A stretch of 64,000 nucleotides of DNA from NCBI GenBank assembly GCA_963665935.1, contig OY762510.1, forward strand, positions 1,674,001 to 1,738,000. The letters are read 5' to 3'. The notes below the pieces were generated by a model. That model was not told where the DNA came from. It saw nothing but the letters and a program-made list of their open reading frames with translations, and made no database searches. Source of the DNA: Syntrophus sp963665935 (lineage in GTDB: Bacteria; Desulfobacterota; Syntrophia; Syntrophales; Syntrophaceae). Position numbers and translations under genes: made by a program. Positions 41,516 through 50,924 of this stretch are shown here, piece by piece (the stretch's first letter is position 1; each line of letters starts with the position of its first letter).

Positions 41516-43219
41516 TCAATCCTTACCCGTTCCGGATCGATGAACGGCCTTTTCCATGGCAAACTGCAGAGGTTCGTCATACTTGTAGATGTCCCTGCGG
41601 AACTGTACCGATCCATTGTCATCGACCCAGGCCGTGAAATAGAGAACCTGGATTTCGACCGGCCGCGGAAGACGGATCGTTTTCATTTCACCCGATTCCA
41701 TCGTGGAAAGCAGTGCTTCTCTGGAGGGCTTTCCGTGAAGAAGGGTGACGGCCAGTTCGGTCGTCTTTTCCACCCGAATGCAGCCATGGCTGAAACTTCG
41801 CTCCGCCCATTCGAAGAGATAACGGTCCTGGGTATCGTGGAGGTAAACATCGAAGGAATTGGGAAAGACAAATTTAATCCTGCCGAGAGGATTTTTCGGC
41901 CCCGGATCCTGACGCAACTGGTACTTGAAATTGGAAGCCGATACCTTCTCCCAGTTGACTTCCCAGGGAGGGATCACTCTCGAACCGGCAAGAACTTTCA
42001 TCTTTTCCCAGTTGAAATATTCAGGGTATTGCCGGATCAGGGGCAACACTTCATCAAGGGCGATGCTGCGGGGGACATACCAATAGGGATTTAAAATGCA
42101 ATGGGTGATGCGGCTGTCAAAGACCGGAGTATTCTGAAAGTGTTTGCCGACGACAATCCGGCTGGTCATCAACTCCTTTTCATCTTCAAGAACCCTTAAC
42201 CTGAACTCCGGGATATTAATGACGACCAGTTGATTCCCGAGTTGGTCGGGCATCCAGCGCAGGCGTTCCAGGTTGATTTCGATCTGGCGGACCCTTTGAG
42301 CGGCGGGGACATTCAAGGACTCCAGAGTTCCGGTGCCAACAGTGCCGTCGACGGTCAAACCGTGCCTCTGCTGAAAGGACCGGACCGCTTCTTCGAGAGA
42401 GTCGTCGAAGAGGTCTTTATCCTCCGAGCCTTCAGAATCTTCCGCATAAGAAAGGTCTCCCGATATCTGAAGGCGTTTGCGCAACAGGACAACGCGCTTG
42501 TTTCGATTTCCCTTTTTCAGGCCTGCTGTGTCGGCCGGTAGAACGGACCATCCTCCCCGGCGGTCAATTTCCCGGTATTTCAACAGGGCCGTTCGCAGCC
42601 TGATATAAGAGGGAGATATCGGCGCGAGGCTTTCCAGAACCGGCTGCATCTGCCCCGATTCCAGGGCCTCCTCGAGGGCTTCGGTCAGATCGGGGGCAAC
42701 CCGTTCCCTGAGGTACCAGTGGGCTTTTCTCTTTTCTCCTCTCATCTTGCCGGAGGCAAGGTCGGCTGCATAGAGAAAGAAGGCATCGGTCAGGAGCAAC
42801 TCAAGGTTCTCCCTCTCTTCGACGGAAAGGGATTTTCTTCCAAAAAATCCTCGGGATCTGGAAAGCAGATCTTCAATCGGGGCAAGATGATAATCTTCCG
42901 GCTGCAGCCCATGACGGGAGGCTTTTTTAAGAGCGCTCAGCAGGGAATCTGTTGTAGGCAGGGGACCTTCCTGGTCAATCCATGCCGGGCGAAAGCCACG
43001 GCGGGAATAAAACTTTTTTAATTCCTTGGGAGAGAAAAGGGTTTCTCCGCCGGTTATGACAAGATTTCGGGCAGCCGCTGCTGTCAGTCTGCTTTGGATG
43101 GCGATGGGCATTTCATCCCCTGATCCGCCGGCGAATAAACCGTTCTGACCCAAAGCGGTCACCAGAAGCATCAGGGATAAAAGGACAACAGAAACCGTCT
43201 TACCAGTAGAATGAATCAA
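41516..43219 (-). CDS. L,D-transpeptidase of the YcbB (LdtD) type
   Basis: 567 aa. Signal peptide 1-30, scaffold domain from about 50 (ELKKFYSRRGFRPAWIDQEG), peptidoglycan-binding repeat (DDSLEEAVRSFQQRHGLTVD), then the YkuD catalytic domain with LHDTQDRYLFEWAERSFSHG followed by CIRV. The catalytic residues are the His, Gly and Cys of the SHGC motif. It cross-links peptidoglycan 3-3 or attaches proteins in the periplasm. It is the gene next to murI (same strand, about 170 bp apart), so a cell-wall pair is plausible. Confidence 0.93.
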   Translation of the reverse strand: MIHSTGKTVSVVLLSLMLLVTALGQNGLFAGGSGDEMPIAIQSRLTAAAARNLVITGGETLFSPKELKKFYSRRGFRPAWIDQEGPLPTTDSLLSALKKASRHGLQPEDYHLAPIEDLLSRSRGFFGRKSLSVEERENLELLLTDAFFLYAADLASGKMRGEKRKAHWYLRERVAPDLTEALEEALESGQMQPVLESLAPISPSYIRLRTALLKYREIDRRGGWSVLPADTAGLKKGNRNKRVVLLRKRLQISGDLSYAEDSEGSEDKDLFDDSLEEAVRSFQQRHGLTVDGTVGTGTLESLNVPAAQRVRQIEINLERLRWMPDQLGNQLVVINIPEFRLRVLEDEKELMTSRIVVGKHFQNTPVFDSRITHCILNPYWYVPRSIALDEVLPLIRQYPEYFNWEKMKVLAGSRVIPPWEVNWEKVSASNFKYQLRQDPGPKNPLGRIKFVFPNSFDVYLHDTQDRYLFEWAERSFSHGCIRVEKTTELAVTLLHGKPSREALLSTMESGEMKTIRLPRPVEIQVLYFTAWVDDNGSVQFRRDIYKYDEPLQFAMEKAVHRSGTGKD

Positions 43220-43390
43220 GTTATTTTCTCCTGACCTTCAAAAGGGTATTTAGAAAGGGTAGATACCCCTTTTCAAAAGACCTTCATTTTCTGCAAATAT
43301 AGCACCACCCATTTGTACTTTGAAGGATTCATTTTGTTGCCCGGAAATCGGGTGCACCGCCCTTTTCCCTTTTTTAAGGAGAAGGCCCGT

Positions 43391-44203
43391 TTACAAAGAG
43401 ATTCGTTCAATGCCGGGCAAGGAGCGACCGAGAAAACGTTCTCCGATCTGCTGAAATCGGAGGGGAACGTCCGTGATGTAAAAACGGTATTCCGGCGGTA
43501 TCCGTTCGGGATTTGTAAGATGCCGGCTTTGAAGAAGATCGGCGGTTACGTCGGCCATGGCTTCGGCGGAGTCTACCAGGTGGATGTCCGGACCGACAAC
43601 TTCCTGCAGCAGTGCCTTGATCAGCGGGTAATGGGTGCAGCCGAGGACCAGCGTATCGATGTGCTCTGCCAGTACGGGACGCAGGTATTCCTGAGCGGTC
43701 AGGCGGGTAACGGGGTGATCCAGCCAACCCTCTTCCACCAGGGGGACAAAGAGGGCGCAGGCCTGGGAAAAGATGTGGGTTTCCGGCGCAAGCCGGCAGA
43801 TCGCCCGGGCATAGGCATTGCTGTTGATTGTTGTGGGCGTGCCGATGACCCCCACGGAATGCGTCCGCGTTTCCGCTACGGCGCGGTGGGCGCCGGCTTC
43901 GATGACATCCAGGACGGGAACGACCGAAAGGGATTCGACGGTGGAACGGGCAACGGCAGCCATCGTGTTGCAGGCGATAATGAGGAGTTTGACTTCCTTC
44001 CGGAGCAGGAATTCCGTTATCTGCCGGGCATAGGCGTTGATGGTTTCCACGGATTTTACGCCATAGGGGACCCGTGCTGTATCGCCAAAGTAAAGGATAT
44101 TTTCAAAGGGAAGCCTTTCCATCAAGGCCCGAACAACGGTCAACCCGCCGACCCCGGAATCAAAAACCCCGATGGGACGGCACTCAGGAGAATTTTTCAT
44201 CAT
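43391..44203 (-). CDS. murI: Glutamate racemase
   Basis: 270 aa; either of two tandem ATGs may be the start. GVFDSGVGGLTVVRAL at the N-terminus, and the two catalytic cysteines in IIACNTMAAVA and LVLGCTHYPLIKALL, with DTARVPYG between. It makes D-glutamate for peptidoglycan in the cytoplasm. It precedes the L,D-transpeptidase gene on the same strand. Confidence 0.96.
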   Translation of the reverse strand: MMKNSPECRPIGVFDSGVGGLTVVRALMERLPFENILYFGDTARVPYGVKSVETINAYARQITEFLLRKEVKLLIIACNTMAAVARSTVESLSVVPVLDVIEAGAHRAVAETRTHSVGVIGTPTTINSNAYARAICRLAPETHIFSQACALFVPLVEEGWLDHPVTRLTAQEYLRPVLAEHIDTLVLGCTHYPLIKALLQEVVGPDIHLVDSAEAMADVTADLLQSRHLTNPERIPPEYRFYITDVPLRFQQIGERFLGRSLPGIERISL

Positions 44204-44367
44204 AATCGACGGGCACGCTCCCCTAAATTCCTGTCAACAGATTCCAGCTATCAAACAAGAATGCATTCATTGTATGTGGGAAGGGTCTGTTACCGCATTT
44301 CTCCGGAATTTGCAAGACAGGGTGAAATTCCGAAGCGATGTCCATAAATCGCTTCGGTCAACTTTCG

Positions 44368-45579
44368 TTATGAAGTCGCCTTTTCCTGTTCCGTACCCGT
44401 CTTCCAATCCTTGTAGGTTCCCTCGTAAAGCTCATATTCCAGAAGGCGGCATTCAATGCCGCTGTTGAAGAAGACCAGACGCCGCCGGGTTTTCAACCCG
44501 ACCTTTTTGGCCAGCTCCACATTTCCCGTAAAGACGAATCCCCGGTAGCCGGAGCAGGAATTTTTGAGGAAGTTGCCCATGCCTGCGTATGTCCGCTCCA
44601 GTTTCTGCACATTTCCCAGACGCTCGCCGTAGGGAGGATTCATGATCACGATCCCTTGTTCCGGGGGGATATCCGTTTCCGAATAATCGCACACCGCCAG
44701 GTGGATCCAGTTTTGAACGCCGGCGTTTGCTGCATTCTGTTCCGCGGCGGCAATAGCCCGCCGGTCCATATCCGTGGCGATGATCTGCCCGGGAAAATGG
44801 CGTACGGCTTTTTCCTGGGCTTTCTTCCGCAACTCCTTCCAAACCGGCGCAGGGAACCCCTTGAGATGCCGGAAGCCGAAGTTGCTCCGCAAGAGGCCCG
44901 GTGCGCGGTTCAGGGCGATCAGGGCGGCTTCGATGGCAATGGTTCCGCTGCCGCACATGGGATTGACAAAGGGGCCTTGCCCGTTCCAACCCGTCGCAAG
45001 GACGATGGCCGCCGCGAGGGTCTCCTGCATGGGCGCCTTGACGGGTATCTTCCGGTATCCCCGGCGGGAGAGGGGTTCTCCGGAGGTGTCCAGATAAAGC
45101 TGGGCTCTCTGACCCTTCCAGAACAGATGCACGACCGCCCGGTCCCGCGCCGGACCGGAATCCGGCCGTCGGCCGCAGATTCGCTGCAGGCGGTCGACAA
45201 TGGCGTCCTTGCATTTCTGGTTGGCAAAACGGGTATCCCGGATGGAGGGGTGATCCACGGTGGAAGTAATGCAGAGGTAGCCGTCTTCGTAAAGAATATT
45301 TTCCCAGGAGAGGCCATGAATCCAGCGGTAGAGATCATCGGGGCCGTTGGCCTCGCCTTCGGCCAGAAGATAGAGAACTCGGTGCCCAGTGCGCAGAGAA
45401 AGATTCAGCCGCAGGGTATCTCCCAGGGTACCACTGGTCAGGATGGCGGCTTCCCGCTCCAATTCCACCGGAAAACCCAGGGATTCGATTTCTTTTTTAA
45501 GGTACGATGCGATTCCCTTCGGGCAGGTCACCAGGATCCGGCTGGATTTTCTCCAGAGGGGAAAATGTCTGGGACTCAT
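44368..45579 (-). CDS. THUMP-domain RNA methyltransferase (RlmL/YpsC-like)
   Basis: 403 aa from the ATG at 45579, which overlaps the bioB stop (ATGA); a longer frame upstream merely shadows bioB. N-terminal THUMP-like part (SSRILVTCPKGIASYLKKEI, LRTGHRVLYLL), then the methyltransferase domain with FVNPMCGSGTIAIEAALIAL and the catalytic VIMNPPYGERLGNVQKL. Members methylate guanine N2 in 23S rRNA (G2445 for RlmL). The target in this organism cannot be told from sequence. Co-translated with bioB, an odd partner for biotin synthesis. Confidence 0.9.
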   Translation of the reverse strand: MSPRHFPLWRKSSRILVTCPKGIASYLKKEIESLGFPVELEREAAILTSGTLGDTLRLNLSLRTGHRVLYLLAEGEANGPDDLYRWIHGLSWENILYEDGYLCITSTVDHPSIRDTRFANQKCKDAIVDRLQRICGRRPDSGPARDRAVVHLFWKGQRAQLYLDTSGEPLSRRGYRKIPVKAPMQETLAAAIVLATGWNGQGPFVNPMCGSGTIAIEAALIALNRAPGLLRSNFGFRHLKGFPAPVWKELRKKAQEKAVRHFPGQIIATDMDRRAIAAAEQNAANAGVQNWIHLAVCDYSETDIPPEQGIVIMNPPYGERLGNVQKLERTYAGMGNFLKNSCSGYRGFVFTGNVELAKKVGLKTRRRLVFFNSGIECRLLEYELYEGTYKDWKTGTEQEKATS

Positions 45580-46559
45580 GAAAATTCCTGTACCGTGGCA
45601 ATCATGTCTTGATCCATCCCGATATCCCGCCCCTGGGTCGTCAGGTAGTTGCCCACGATCATACCGCTGGCCCCTGCGAGGAAAACCCAGGATTGAAAGT
45701 CCCTTAATGTGATTTCCCGCCCGCCGCAGATGAGGAGCGGTCTGGCGGGGTGGATGAAGCGGTAAAGGGCGACTACGCGCAGGGCCTCCATGGGCGACAG
45801 GAGCGGCTGGTTTTCCATCCGGGTTCCGGGCAGGGGATTGAGGAAATTGATGGGAATTCCATCCACATCCAGTTCCCTCAGGGTAAAGGCCATTTCCACC
45901 CGCTGTTCCCACGATTCTCCCAGGCCGAAGATGCCGCCGCTGCAGAGGCGGAGTCCCGCTTTTCTGGCGATGCGGAGCGTCTCGATATCTTCCTCATAGT
46001 CGTGGGTGGTGCAGATCTGAGGAAAGTAGCTCCGCGCCGTTTCCAGGTTGTGATGATAAAAGGTGACGCCGCCCGTCTTCAGGCGCTCCGCGGAGGAAGC
46101 CGTCAGTTGTCCCAGAGAGGCGCAGACGGTGAGGGGGGTTGACTTCGTGAGGGTTGATGCCGCCTGGGCGACCGTTTCAATTTCGGCCTCGTTCAATTTG
46201 GTGCCGCTGGTGACCATGGAGAAGCGGGTCGCCCCCACCGAATCCATCTGGAGACCTTCCGAAACCATGTCTTCCGCGGACAGCAGCGGCCGTTTGACCA
46301 CGTCCGTCCGGTGATGGGCTGACTGGGAGCAGAAAGCGCAGTTTTCGGCGCAGGCCCCTGATTTGGCGTTGAGGATAGAGCAGCGTACGATGTTGTCATT
46401 TTGATAATGTTGGCGGATTTTGCAGGCAGCCAGGAAAAGATCCGGAGTGGATTGGGCCGGCAGCTTCGTCAGGGCGCAGGCCTCCTCAAAGGACAGGGCA
46501 TTGGATCCCTCGTCGAAGATTTTCTGTGCCAGTGTATTTACTGTGGAATCGAGTATCAT
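45576..46559 (-). CDS. bioB: Biotin synthase
   Basis: 327 aa from the ATG at 46559 (AGGAGA 8 bp upstream). Radical SAM motif C-x3-C-x2-C is in SGACAENCAFCSQSAHHRTD. The second cluster ligands and substrate blocks TSGTKLNEAEIE, ICTTHDYEEDIETL, GGIFGLGESWEQRVEMAF and NFLNPLPGTRMENQ are all present. It inserts sulfur into dethiobiotin. It is transcribed away from birA, with the BirA box between the two genes, so it should be repressed when biotin is plentiful. Confidence 0.96.
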   Translation of the reverse strand: MILDSTVNTLAQKIFDEGSNALSFEEACALTKLPAQSTPDLFLAACKIRQHYQNDNIVRCSILNAKSGACAENCAFCSQSAHHRTDVVKRPLLSAEDMVSEGLQMDSVGATRFSMVTSGTKLNEAEIETVAQAASTLTKSTPLTVCASLGQLTASSAERLKTGGVTFYHHNLETARSYFPQICTTHDYEEDIETLRIARKAGLRLCSGGIFGLGESWEQRVEMAFTLRELDVDGIPINFLNPLPGTRMENQPLLSPMEALRVVALYRFIHPARPLLICGGREITLRDFQSWVFLAGASGMIVGNYLTTQGRDIGMDQDMIATVQEFS

Positions 46560-46614
46560 GAAAATGTTCTCCTGTGGCTTGATGAGAGACATCGCCTATC
46601 AGAGGAGCGGTGCT

Positions 46615-46646
46615 TTGTCAACCGGTAAATGGAAACGGGTTGACAA
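46615..46646. promoter_or_regulatory. BirA (biotin repressor) operator
   Basis: Perfect inverted repeat TTGTCAACC-N14-GGTTGACAA, matching the known bacterial BirA box shape, placed between divergent bioB and birA. It would control bioB and perhaps birA itself. Confidence 0.93.
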
Positions 46647-46676
46647 ATGCGGGCCACGATGGTATTGCAGCGCGCG

Positions 46677-47660
46677 ATGAACACCAAGGAACGGTTGCTC
46701 CAATACCTTAAAGAAGAACAGGGACAGTTCGTTTCCGGAGAGAAGGTCAGTGCCCGGCTGGCGATTTCCCGCTCCGCCATCTGGAAACAGATCAGCAGGC
46801 TGAAAGAAGAGGGGTATGAGATTGAATCGTCCCCCCGAAAGGGGTATGCCCTGCGCAGAATCCCCGATTGCCTTCTGGCCGGAGAAATCCGGGAAGGTCT
46901 CAGCTCCCGCCTGATCGGTCAGGGGCCGATCTTTCATTTCCAGGAAACGGACAACACCAACAACCAGGCCAAGACGCTGGCTTACGAAGGCGCACCGGAG
47001 GGCGCCCTGGTAATCGCCGAAGGGCAGTCCCAGGGAAGGGGCCGCCGGGGGAGAACCTGGTTTTCACCGTCCGGCCAGGGAATTTACGCAACCGTTATCC
47101 TCCGCCCCTCTCTTCCCCTCAGTGAAGCCCCGAAGTTGACGCTGATGACGGCCGTGGCGACCGCCGAGGCCCTGGAGAGCCGGACCGGTTTGCCCATCCG
47201 CATCAAATGGCCCAACGATATTCTCGTGAATGGCCGGAAACTGGCCGGAATCCTCACGGAAATCGGAACGGAGATGGACTTGCTGGATTTTGCCGTTATC
47301 GGCTTGGGTTTGAATGTCAATATCCCCAAGGAATCCTTTCCTCCCGACCTCCGGACGCCGGCGACTTCCCTTCTCATCGAGAAAGGGGAGCCCTCTCCCC
47401 GGATTCCTCTTCTTCAGGCCTGGCTGGAGGCGCTGGATCAAACCTATACCCTTTTCTGTCAGGGGAATTTTGACCGCATCCTTTCCCGCTGGAAGATCCT
47501 GACGGATATTGTGGGAAGTCGCATCGCCGTGGATCTATCGGGACGGCGTTATACCGGTGAAGTGCAGGAAGTGGATGAAAACGGGGTCCTGATTCTGAAA
47601 GAACCCGATGGGACGCTGCAGCGGATATTTTCCGGAGATGTCACCCTTCTGATGGCCTGA
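46677..47660 (+). CDS. birA: Bifunctional biotin protein ligase / biotin operon repressor
   Basis: 327 aa from the ATG at 46677. The N-terminal winged helix (MNTKERLLQYLKEEQGQFVS, SRSAIWKQISRLKEEGYEIE) aligns with known BirA from that Met. Upstream ATGs at 46647 and 46656 are possible but would start right at the operator, and no good ribosome site is seen for any. Ligase domain: GQSQGRGRRGRTWFSPSGQG (biotin-AMP loop), IKWPNDILVNGRKLAGIL, IGLGLNVN. It biotinylates carboxylase carrier proteins and represses bioB. Confidence 0.93.
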   Translation: MNTKERLLQYLKEEQGQFVSGEKVSARLAISRSAIWKQISRLKEEGYEIESSPRKGYALRRIPDCLLAGEIREGLSSRLIGQGPIFHFQETDNTNNQAKTLAYEGAPEGALVIAEGQSQGRGRRGRTWFSPSGQGIYATVILRPSLPLSEAPKLTLMTAVATAEALESRTGLPIRIKWPNDILVNGRKLAGILTEIGTEMDLLDFAVIGLGLNVNIPKESFPPDLRTPATSLLIEKGEPSPRIPLLQAWLEALDQTYTLFCQGNFDRILSRWKILTDIVGSRIAVDLSGRRYTGEVQEVDENGVLILKEPDGTLQRIFSGDVTLLMA

Positions 47661-47718
47661 GGGTGTAATACTCCAATCCAGACAAACACCGCTTCAGCTG
47701 GATTAATTAATGATTAAA

Positions 47719-47742
47719 AAGGCGGACATTGCTGTCCGCCTT
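47719..47742 (-). terminator. Terminator of the 50-aa protein gene
   Basis: 10-bp stem AAGGCGGACA / TGTCCGCCTT with a 4-nt loop; on the minus strand it is followed by TTTTTAATC, which fits a rho-independent terminator 34 bp past the small gene. It may also stop birA transcription from the other side. Confidence 0.82.
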
Positions 47743-47775
47743 AACCATCTTCAACCTTTGTCCCGGCTTCGGTGA

Positions 47776-47928
47776 TTACCATCCCTCCTCCAGTTCCTCC
47801 GACCTGGCGATCAGGTCGCGAACGATATCCTTTGGATCGACGCCTTGCTTTTTACAGTCTGCAAGAGCCTCCATCAGACCGTTTTCTTCCAGCAATTTCA
47901 GAACAATCTCCAGTTCTTCCTCTTCCAT
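47776..47928 (-). CDS. 50-aa acidic protein, unknown
   Basis: Minus-strand ATG at 47928 with AAGGAGGAG 5 bp upstream, TAA at 47776-47778, and a strong terminator 34 bp further on. The protein is Glu/Asp-rich and probably helical (MEEEELEIVLKLLEENGLME at the start, VDPKDIVRDLIARSEELEEG at the end). The ribosome site, coding-like composition and dedicated terminator support a real gene. No family recognised. Confidence 0.72.
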   Translation of the reverse strand: MEEEELEIVLKLLEENGLMEALADCKKQGVDPKDIVRDLIARSEELEEGW

Positions 47929-48284
47929 CCCTTCTCCTCCTTATGACAAGATTTCTACATTTCTTCAATATTCAGGACTCTGCGAAATATAGTGTGAAAA
48001 AAGATCCTGTGCAACATATTTTCAATTGTGGAGGTTCAGTTCCAGGTAGAGGACTGTTCAACAATTGCGGGAAAAGGGAAGCAAGAGATGAGGGCTGATC
48101 GATCGCTGATAATCAAGACAACATCAGGAAACGCTTATGGCTGACAGACCGGGCGAAAGGGATTTTGGTAAGTTACTGGAGGGCAAGGGCAAGGATACAG
48201 CTCCGCTGAGATCGACAGAGAACGGTTTTTGTCATTCTTACGGGATGCGTCTTTGACGACCGCAGCAGATGATACCCTTCTTCT
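47929..48284. other. 356 bp, probably non-coding
   Basis: Upstream region of the 50-aa protein gene. An ATG at 48137 (AGGAAA upstream) opens a 39-codon frame on the plus strand, too weak to call. Confidence 0.35.
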
Positions 48285-48635
48285 TTAAGGAATAGAGGAT
48301 ACCTGGGCATTCTGTTGTCGTGACTGACTTCTCCAGATTGCGATCCTTTGGGAAGCCAGCAGCTCTTGTTCGAGGTGCTTTCGGAAAAGAGACGGCTCGA
48401 TGTTCATTTCACCGCAGATAAGATCCAAAAAGACATTTCCCGCGTCGAAAATGAAAGACTTTGCCAGTTCCCTTGACCCAACCCGTTCACCTTTCAAAGT
48501 TAAAACGGCATCAAGCAGGACGGCGACCCACAAGCGGAAAGCCCCCGAGCGCGTTGTTGTATCCTCATTAAGAATGGTCTCAAAATCGTCTGTATTCATG
48601 GAGGAATGATCGTTATGAAGATTGAACCGCTTCAA
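48285..48635 (-). CDS. Hypothetical protein, 104-116 aa
   Basis: The start is either a TTG at 48635 or the ATG at 48599 (MNTDDFETILNEDTTTRSGA); neither has a good ribosome site. Helical core SGAFRLWVAVLLDAVLTLKG, then SFIFDAGNVFLDLICGEMNI and a Gln/Arg-rich tail. It resembles small phage or transposon-borne proteins in which a W-x-A-x-x-x-D-A-V segment precedes an F-x-D-L-I-C segment, but I cannot name a family. Confidence 0.55.
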   Translation of the reverse strand: MKRFNLHNDHSSMNTDDFETILNEDTTTRSGAFRLWVAVLLDAVLTLKGERVGSRELAKSFIFDAGNVFLDLICGEMNIEPSLFRKHLEQELLASQRIAIWRSQSRQQNAQVSSIP

Positions 48636-49309
48636 CCTGTGACACGATCACTCGGTTTATTGCGGCTCAGATCTCCATAGCCATGTTGACGGCATGGCCT
48701 GTCTAAGAGTTCCTGAAGCTTGTTGTGTCTTGTGAAAGCCCCCCTCTTGGGGGTGCATCCATAAAACGGACTGTTTCCCGGTCCACGCTATAAACTTTTC
48801 ATGTCCGCAGCGCCTGTTCAAGATTCGGCTCTGCTTATCATTTAGCAATTCCAGTGCCAGCTTTTTTTCTTTCAATTCCCGATCCCGATGGAAAAGAACT
48901 TATCGCTTCTTTTTATATACATATTATATACATAGGCGCCTTTGCCCGAAGCCTGCCGTCATGCCGAACCCTTATTCCGGACCTTAACCGGCTGGATATC
49001 GAGCGGGGGTTTCTGATGGGGAATGTGGGCGAAAAGCTCTGCAGCAATGCCCCCTTCGGCTTTTCCGGCCTTGTTCTGGGACAGATCGATCATTGCTTCT
49101 CTCATGCAGTCGGTCTGTCACAGGTATGAACAGCTCTACCGGAACGATGACGTTCTGGTATAAACGGCATGAAAACCTGGATTTCCACCATTTGCGGGGT
49201 GAAAAAATGGAAAAGAAAAGGGCGGGAAAAAGGCAGCGCAGCGGTATCCGTTATAGACGGAGGGAATGACTATCCCGCTGAACTTGATGGAAGAAAATCG
49301 TCCCCAGTC
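48636..49309. other. 674 bp without a recognised gene
   Basis: Short open frames only, none protein-like in composition or preceded by a ribosome site. No RNA gene recognised. Confidence 0.45.
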
Positions 49310-50311
49310 TTACTGGAGTAACGGTTTCAAAACAAAGTAAAGAAGGGCGGAGATAAAGGCCGATACCGGAATGGTCAGAATCCAGGCCCAGATGATTGTT
49401 CCTGCGATGCCCCAGCGGACGGCAGTGAGCCGGATCGTGGAGCCGACGCCGACGATCGCCCCGGTGATGGTATGGGTGGTACTCACGGGAATGCCTGCAA
49501 TGGAGGCGCCGATGATGGAGATCGCCGCCGCTGTTTCTGCACAGAAGCCACCAACGGGACGAAGCTTGGTGATCCGCGTGCCCATGGTTTTTATGATTCG
49601 CCATCCGCCGGAAACCGTTCCCAGAGCAATGACCGTGTAGCAGAGAATGATAACCCAGAACGGGATGTGGAAGACCGGTCCCAGAAGCCCCCGGCTGTAT
49701 AGGACAATGGCAATGATGCCCATGGTTTTCTGCGCATCGTTCATGCCGTGCCCCATTCCGTAAGCGGCTGCGGAAAGGAGCTGCATTTTCCGGAAGATAT
49801 GGTCCATCTTGGCGGGGTTGGTCCTGCGGAAGAGGTTCAGGACAAGGATCATCAGGACAAGTCCGAGGATCATCCCGATAGCGGGCGAGATGACAATGAA
49901 AAGGGTGGCCTTGGTAATTCCTGACCAGACGAGGACCTTCGTTCCCCCCTTGACGACACCGGCGCCGATCAGGCCGCCGATCAAGGCGTGAGAGGAACTG
50001 CTGGGCAGTCCGAAGTACCAGGTGATGAGGTTCCAGATAATGGCCGCACCCAAGGCGGAAAAGATCAACAGGTTATTGATGATATCCGGATGGATGATTC
50101 CCGTGCCGATGGTCTTTGCCACAGGAACGCCGATAAAAAAGACTGCCGAAAAATCGAAAAAGGCCGCCCAGAGCACGGCATACTTGGGAGGAAGGACACG
50201 GGTGGAAACGACGGTGGCAATGGAGTTTGCTGAATCGTGAAAACCGTTGATGAAATCAAAAACCAGGGCCACTCCAACCAGAAAAATGACAAAGCCAAGC
50301 GAATCAAGCAT
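49310..50311 (-). CDS. pit: Low-affinity inorganic phosphate transporter
   Basis: 333 aa, with 8-10 membrane segments. The two Pit/PiT signatures are present, GFHDSANSIATVVSTRVL (about residue 23) and GMGHGMNDAQKTMGIIAI (about 190), together with GGFCAETAAA and GIPVSTTHTITGAIVG. It moves phosphate (often metal-phosphate) with protons or sodium across the inner membrane. It overlaps the DUF47 gene by 8 bp, the usual partner of Pit. Confidence 0.95.
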   Translation of the reverse strand: MLDSLGFVIFLVGVALVFDFINGFHDSANSIATVVSTRVLPPKYAVLWAAFFDFSAVFFIGVPVAKTIGTGIIHPDIINNLLIFSALGAAIIWNLITWYFGLPSSSSHALIGGLIGAGVVKGGTKVLVWSGITKATLFIVISPAIGMILGLVLMILVLNLFRRTNPAKMDHIFRKMQLLSAAAYGMGHGMNDAQKTMGIIAIVLYSRGLLGPVFHIPFWVIILCYTVIALGTVSGGWRIIKTMGTRITKLRPVGGFCAETAAAISIIGASIAGIPVSTTHTITGAIVGVGSTIRLTAVRWGIAGTIIWAWILTIPVSAFISALLYFVLKPLLQ

Positions 50312-50924
50312 TTTTCAGGACAATTCCCTCAACAATGTTGGAAACATCTTCACAGACATCAATGGCCTCTTCAATCCGTTCGAAAATTTCCTTCCATTTG
50401 ATCAGTTCAACCACATCCTTTTCATGCTCAAAGAGGCGGGTGACGGCCGTTCTCAATATAACATCCCCTTCATTCTCCGCTGTATTGATCGCAACGCAGG
50501 CATCGATGATCATCCGGGCATTCTTCATGTCCCTCAGGGCATGAACAACCTCTTTTACCTTGGAGATCGCTTTATTGAGAATCCGGGCCTGATCCTTCAG
50601 CTCCGGCGCCGGTTCCTTGATCTTGTAGAGAGACATTCGAATGGCGCAGGCTTCGGTGATATCCAGAATGCTGTCCATCTTGTTGACGAGGGCGTAGATG
50701 TCTTCCCGGTCCAGGGGGGTGAGAAAAGTCCGGTGCATTTTCTCGTAAGTCCGGTGCGTGATGACATCGGCCTCATGTTCGATTTCCTTGAGCCGGACGA
50801 TCTTGGGTTCGGCCTCGTGATAATTATCCAGGATATCCAGAAACAGAATACCGCCCTCTTCGATCTTGACCGCCAGGTCTTCGAAGAGGTCGAAAAATTT
50901 TTCCTCGCGGGGAATAATTCTCAT
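50304..50924 (-). CDS. DUF47/PhoU-like accessory of Pit (TIGR00153)
   Basis: 206 aa, all helical: MRIIPREEKFFDLFEDLAVK, IEHEADVITHRTYEKMHRTF, LTPLDREDIYALVNKMDSIL. These match the DUF47 family, whose E/D-x3-D motifs bind metal as in PhoU. It is encoded directly upstream of, and overlapping, the Pit gene in many bacteria and is thought to control its activity. AGGAAGG precedes the ATG. Confidence 0.93.
   Translation of the reverse strand: MRIIPREEKFFDLFEDLAVKIEEGGILFLDILDNYHEAEPKIVRLKEIEHEADVITHRTYEKMHRTFLTPLDREDIYALVNKMDSILDITEACAIRMSLYKIKEPAPELKDQARILNKAISKVKEVVHALRDMKNARMIIDACVAINTAENEGDVILRTAVTRLFEHEKDVVELIKWKEIFERIEEAIDVCEDVSNIVEGIVLKNA

Noticed and set aside
45580..45912. N-terminal extension of the RNA methyltransferase into bioB
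   Set aside because: The extension is an out-of-frame reading of bioB; the ATGA overlap at 45579 gives the proper start.
48137..48256. 39-codon plus-strand frame with weak AGGAAA site
   Set aside because: No supporting terminator, conservation or neighbour; too weak to call.
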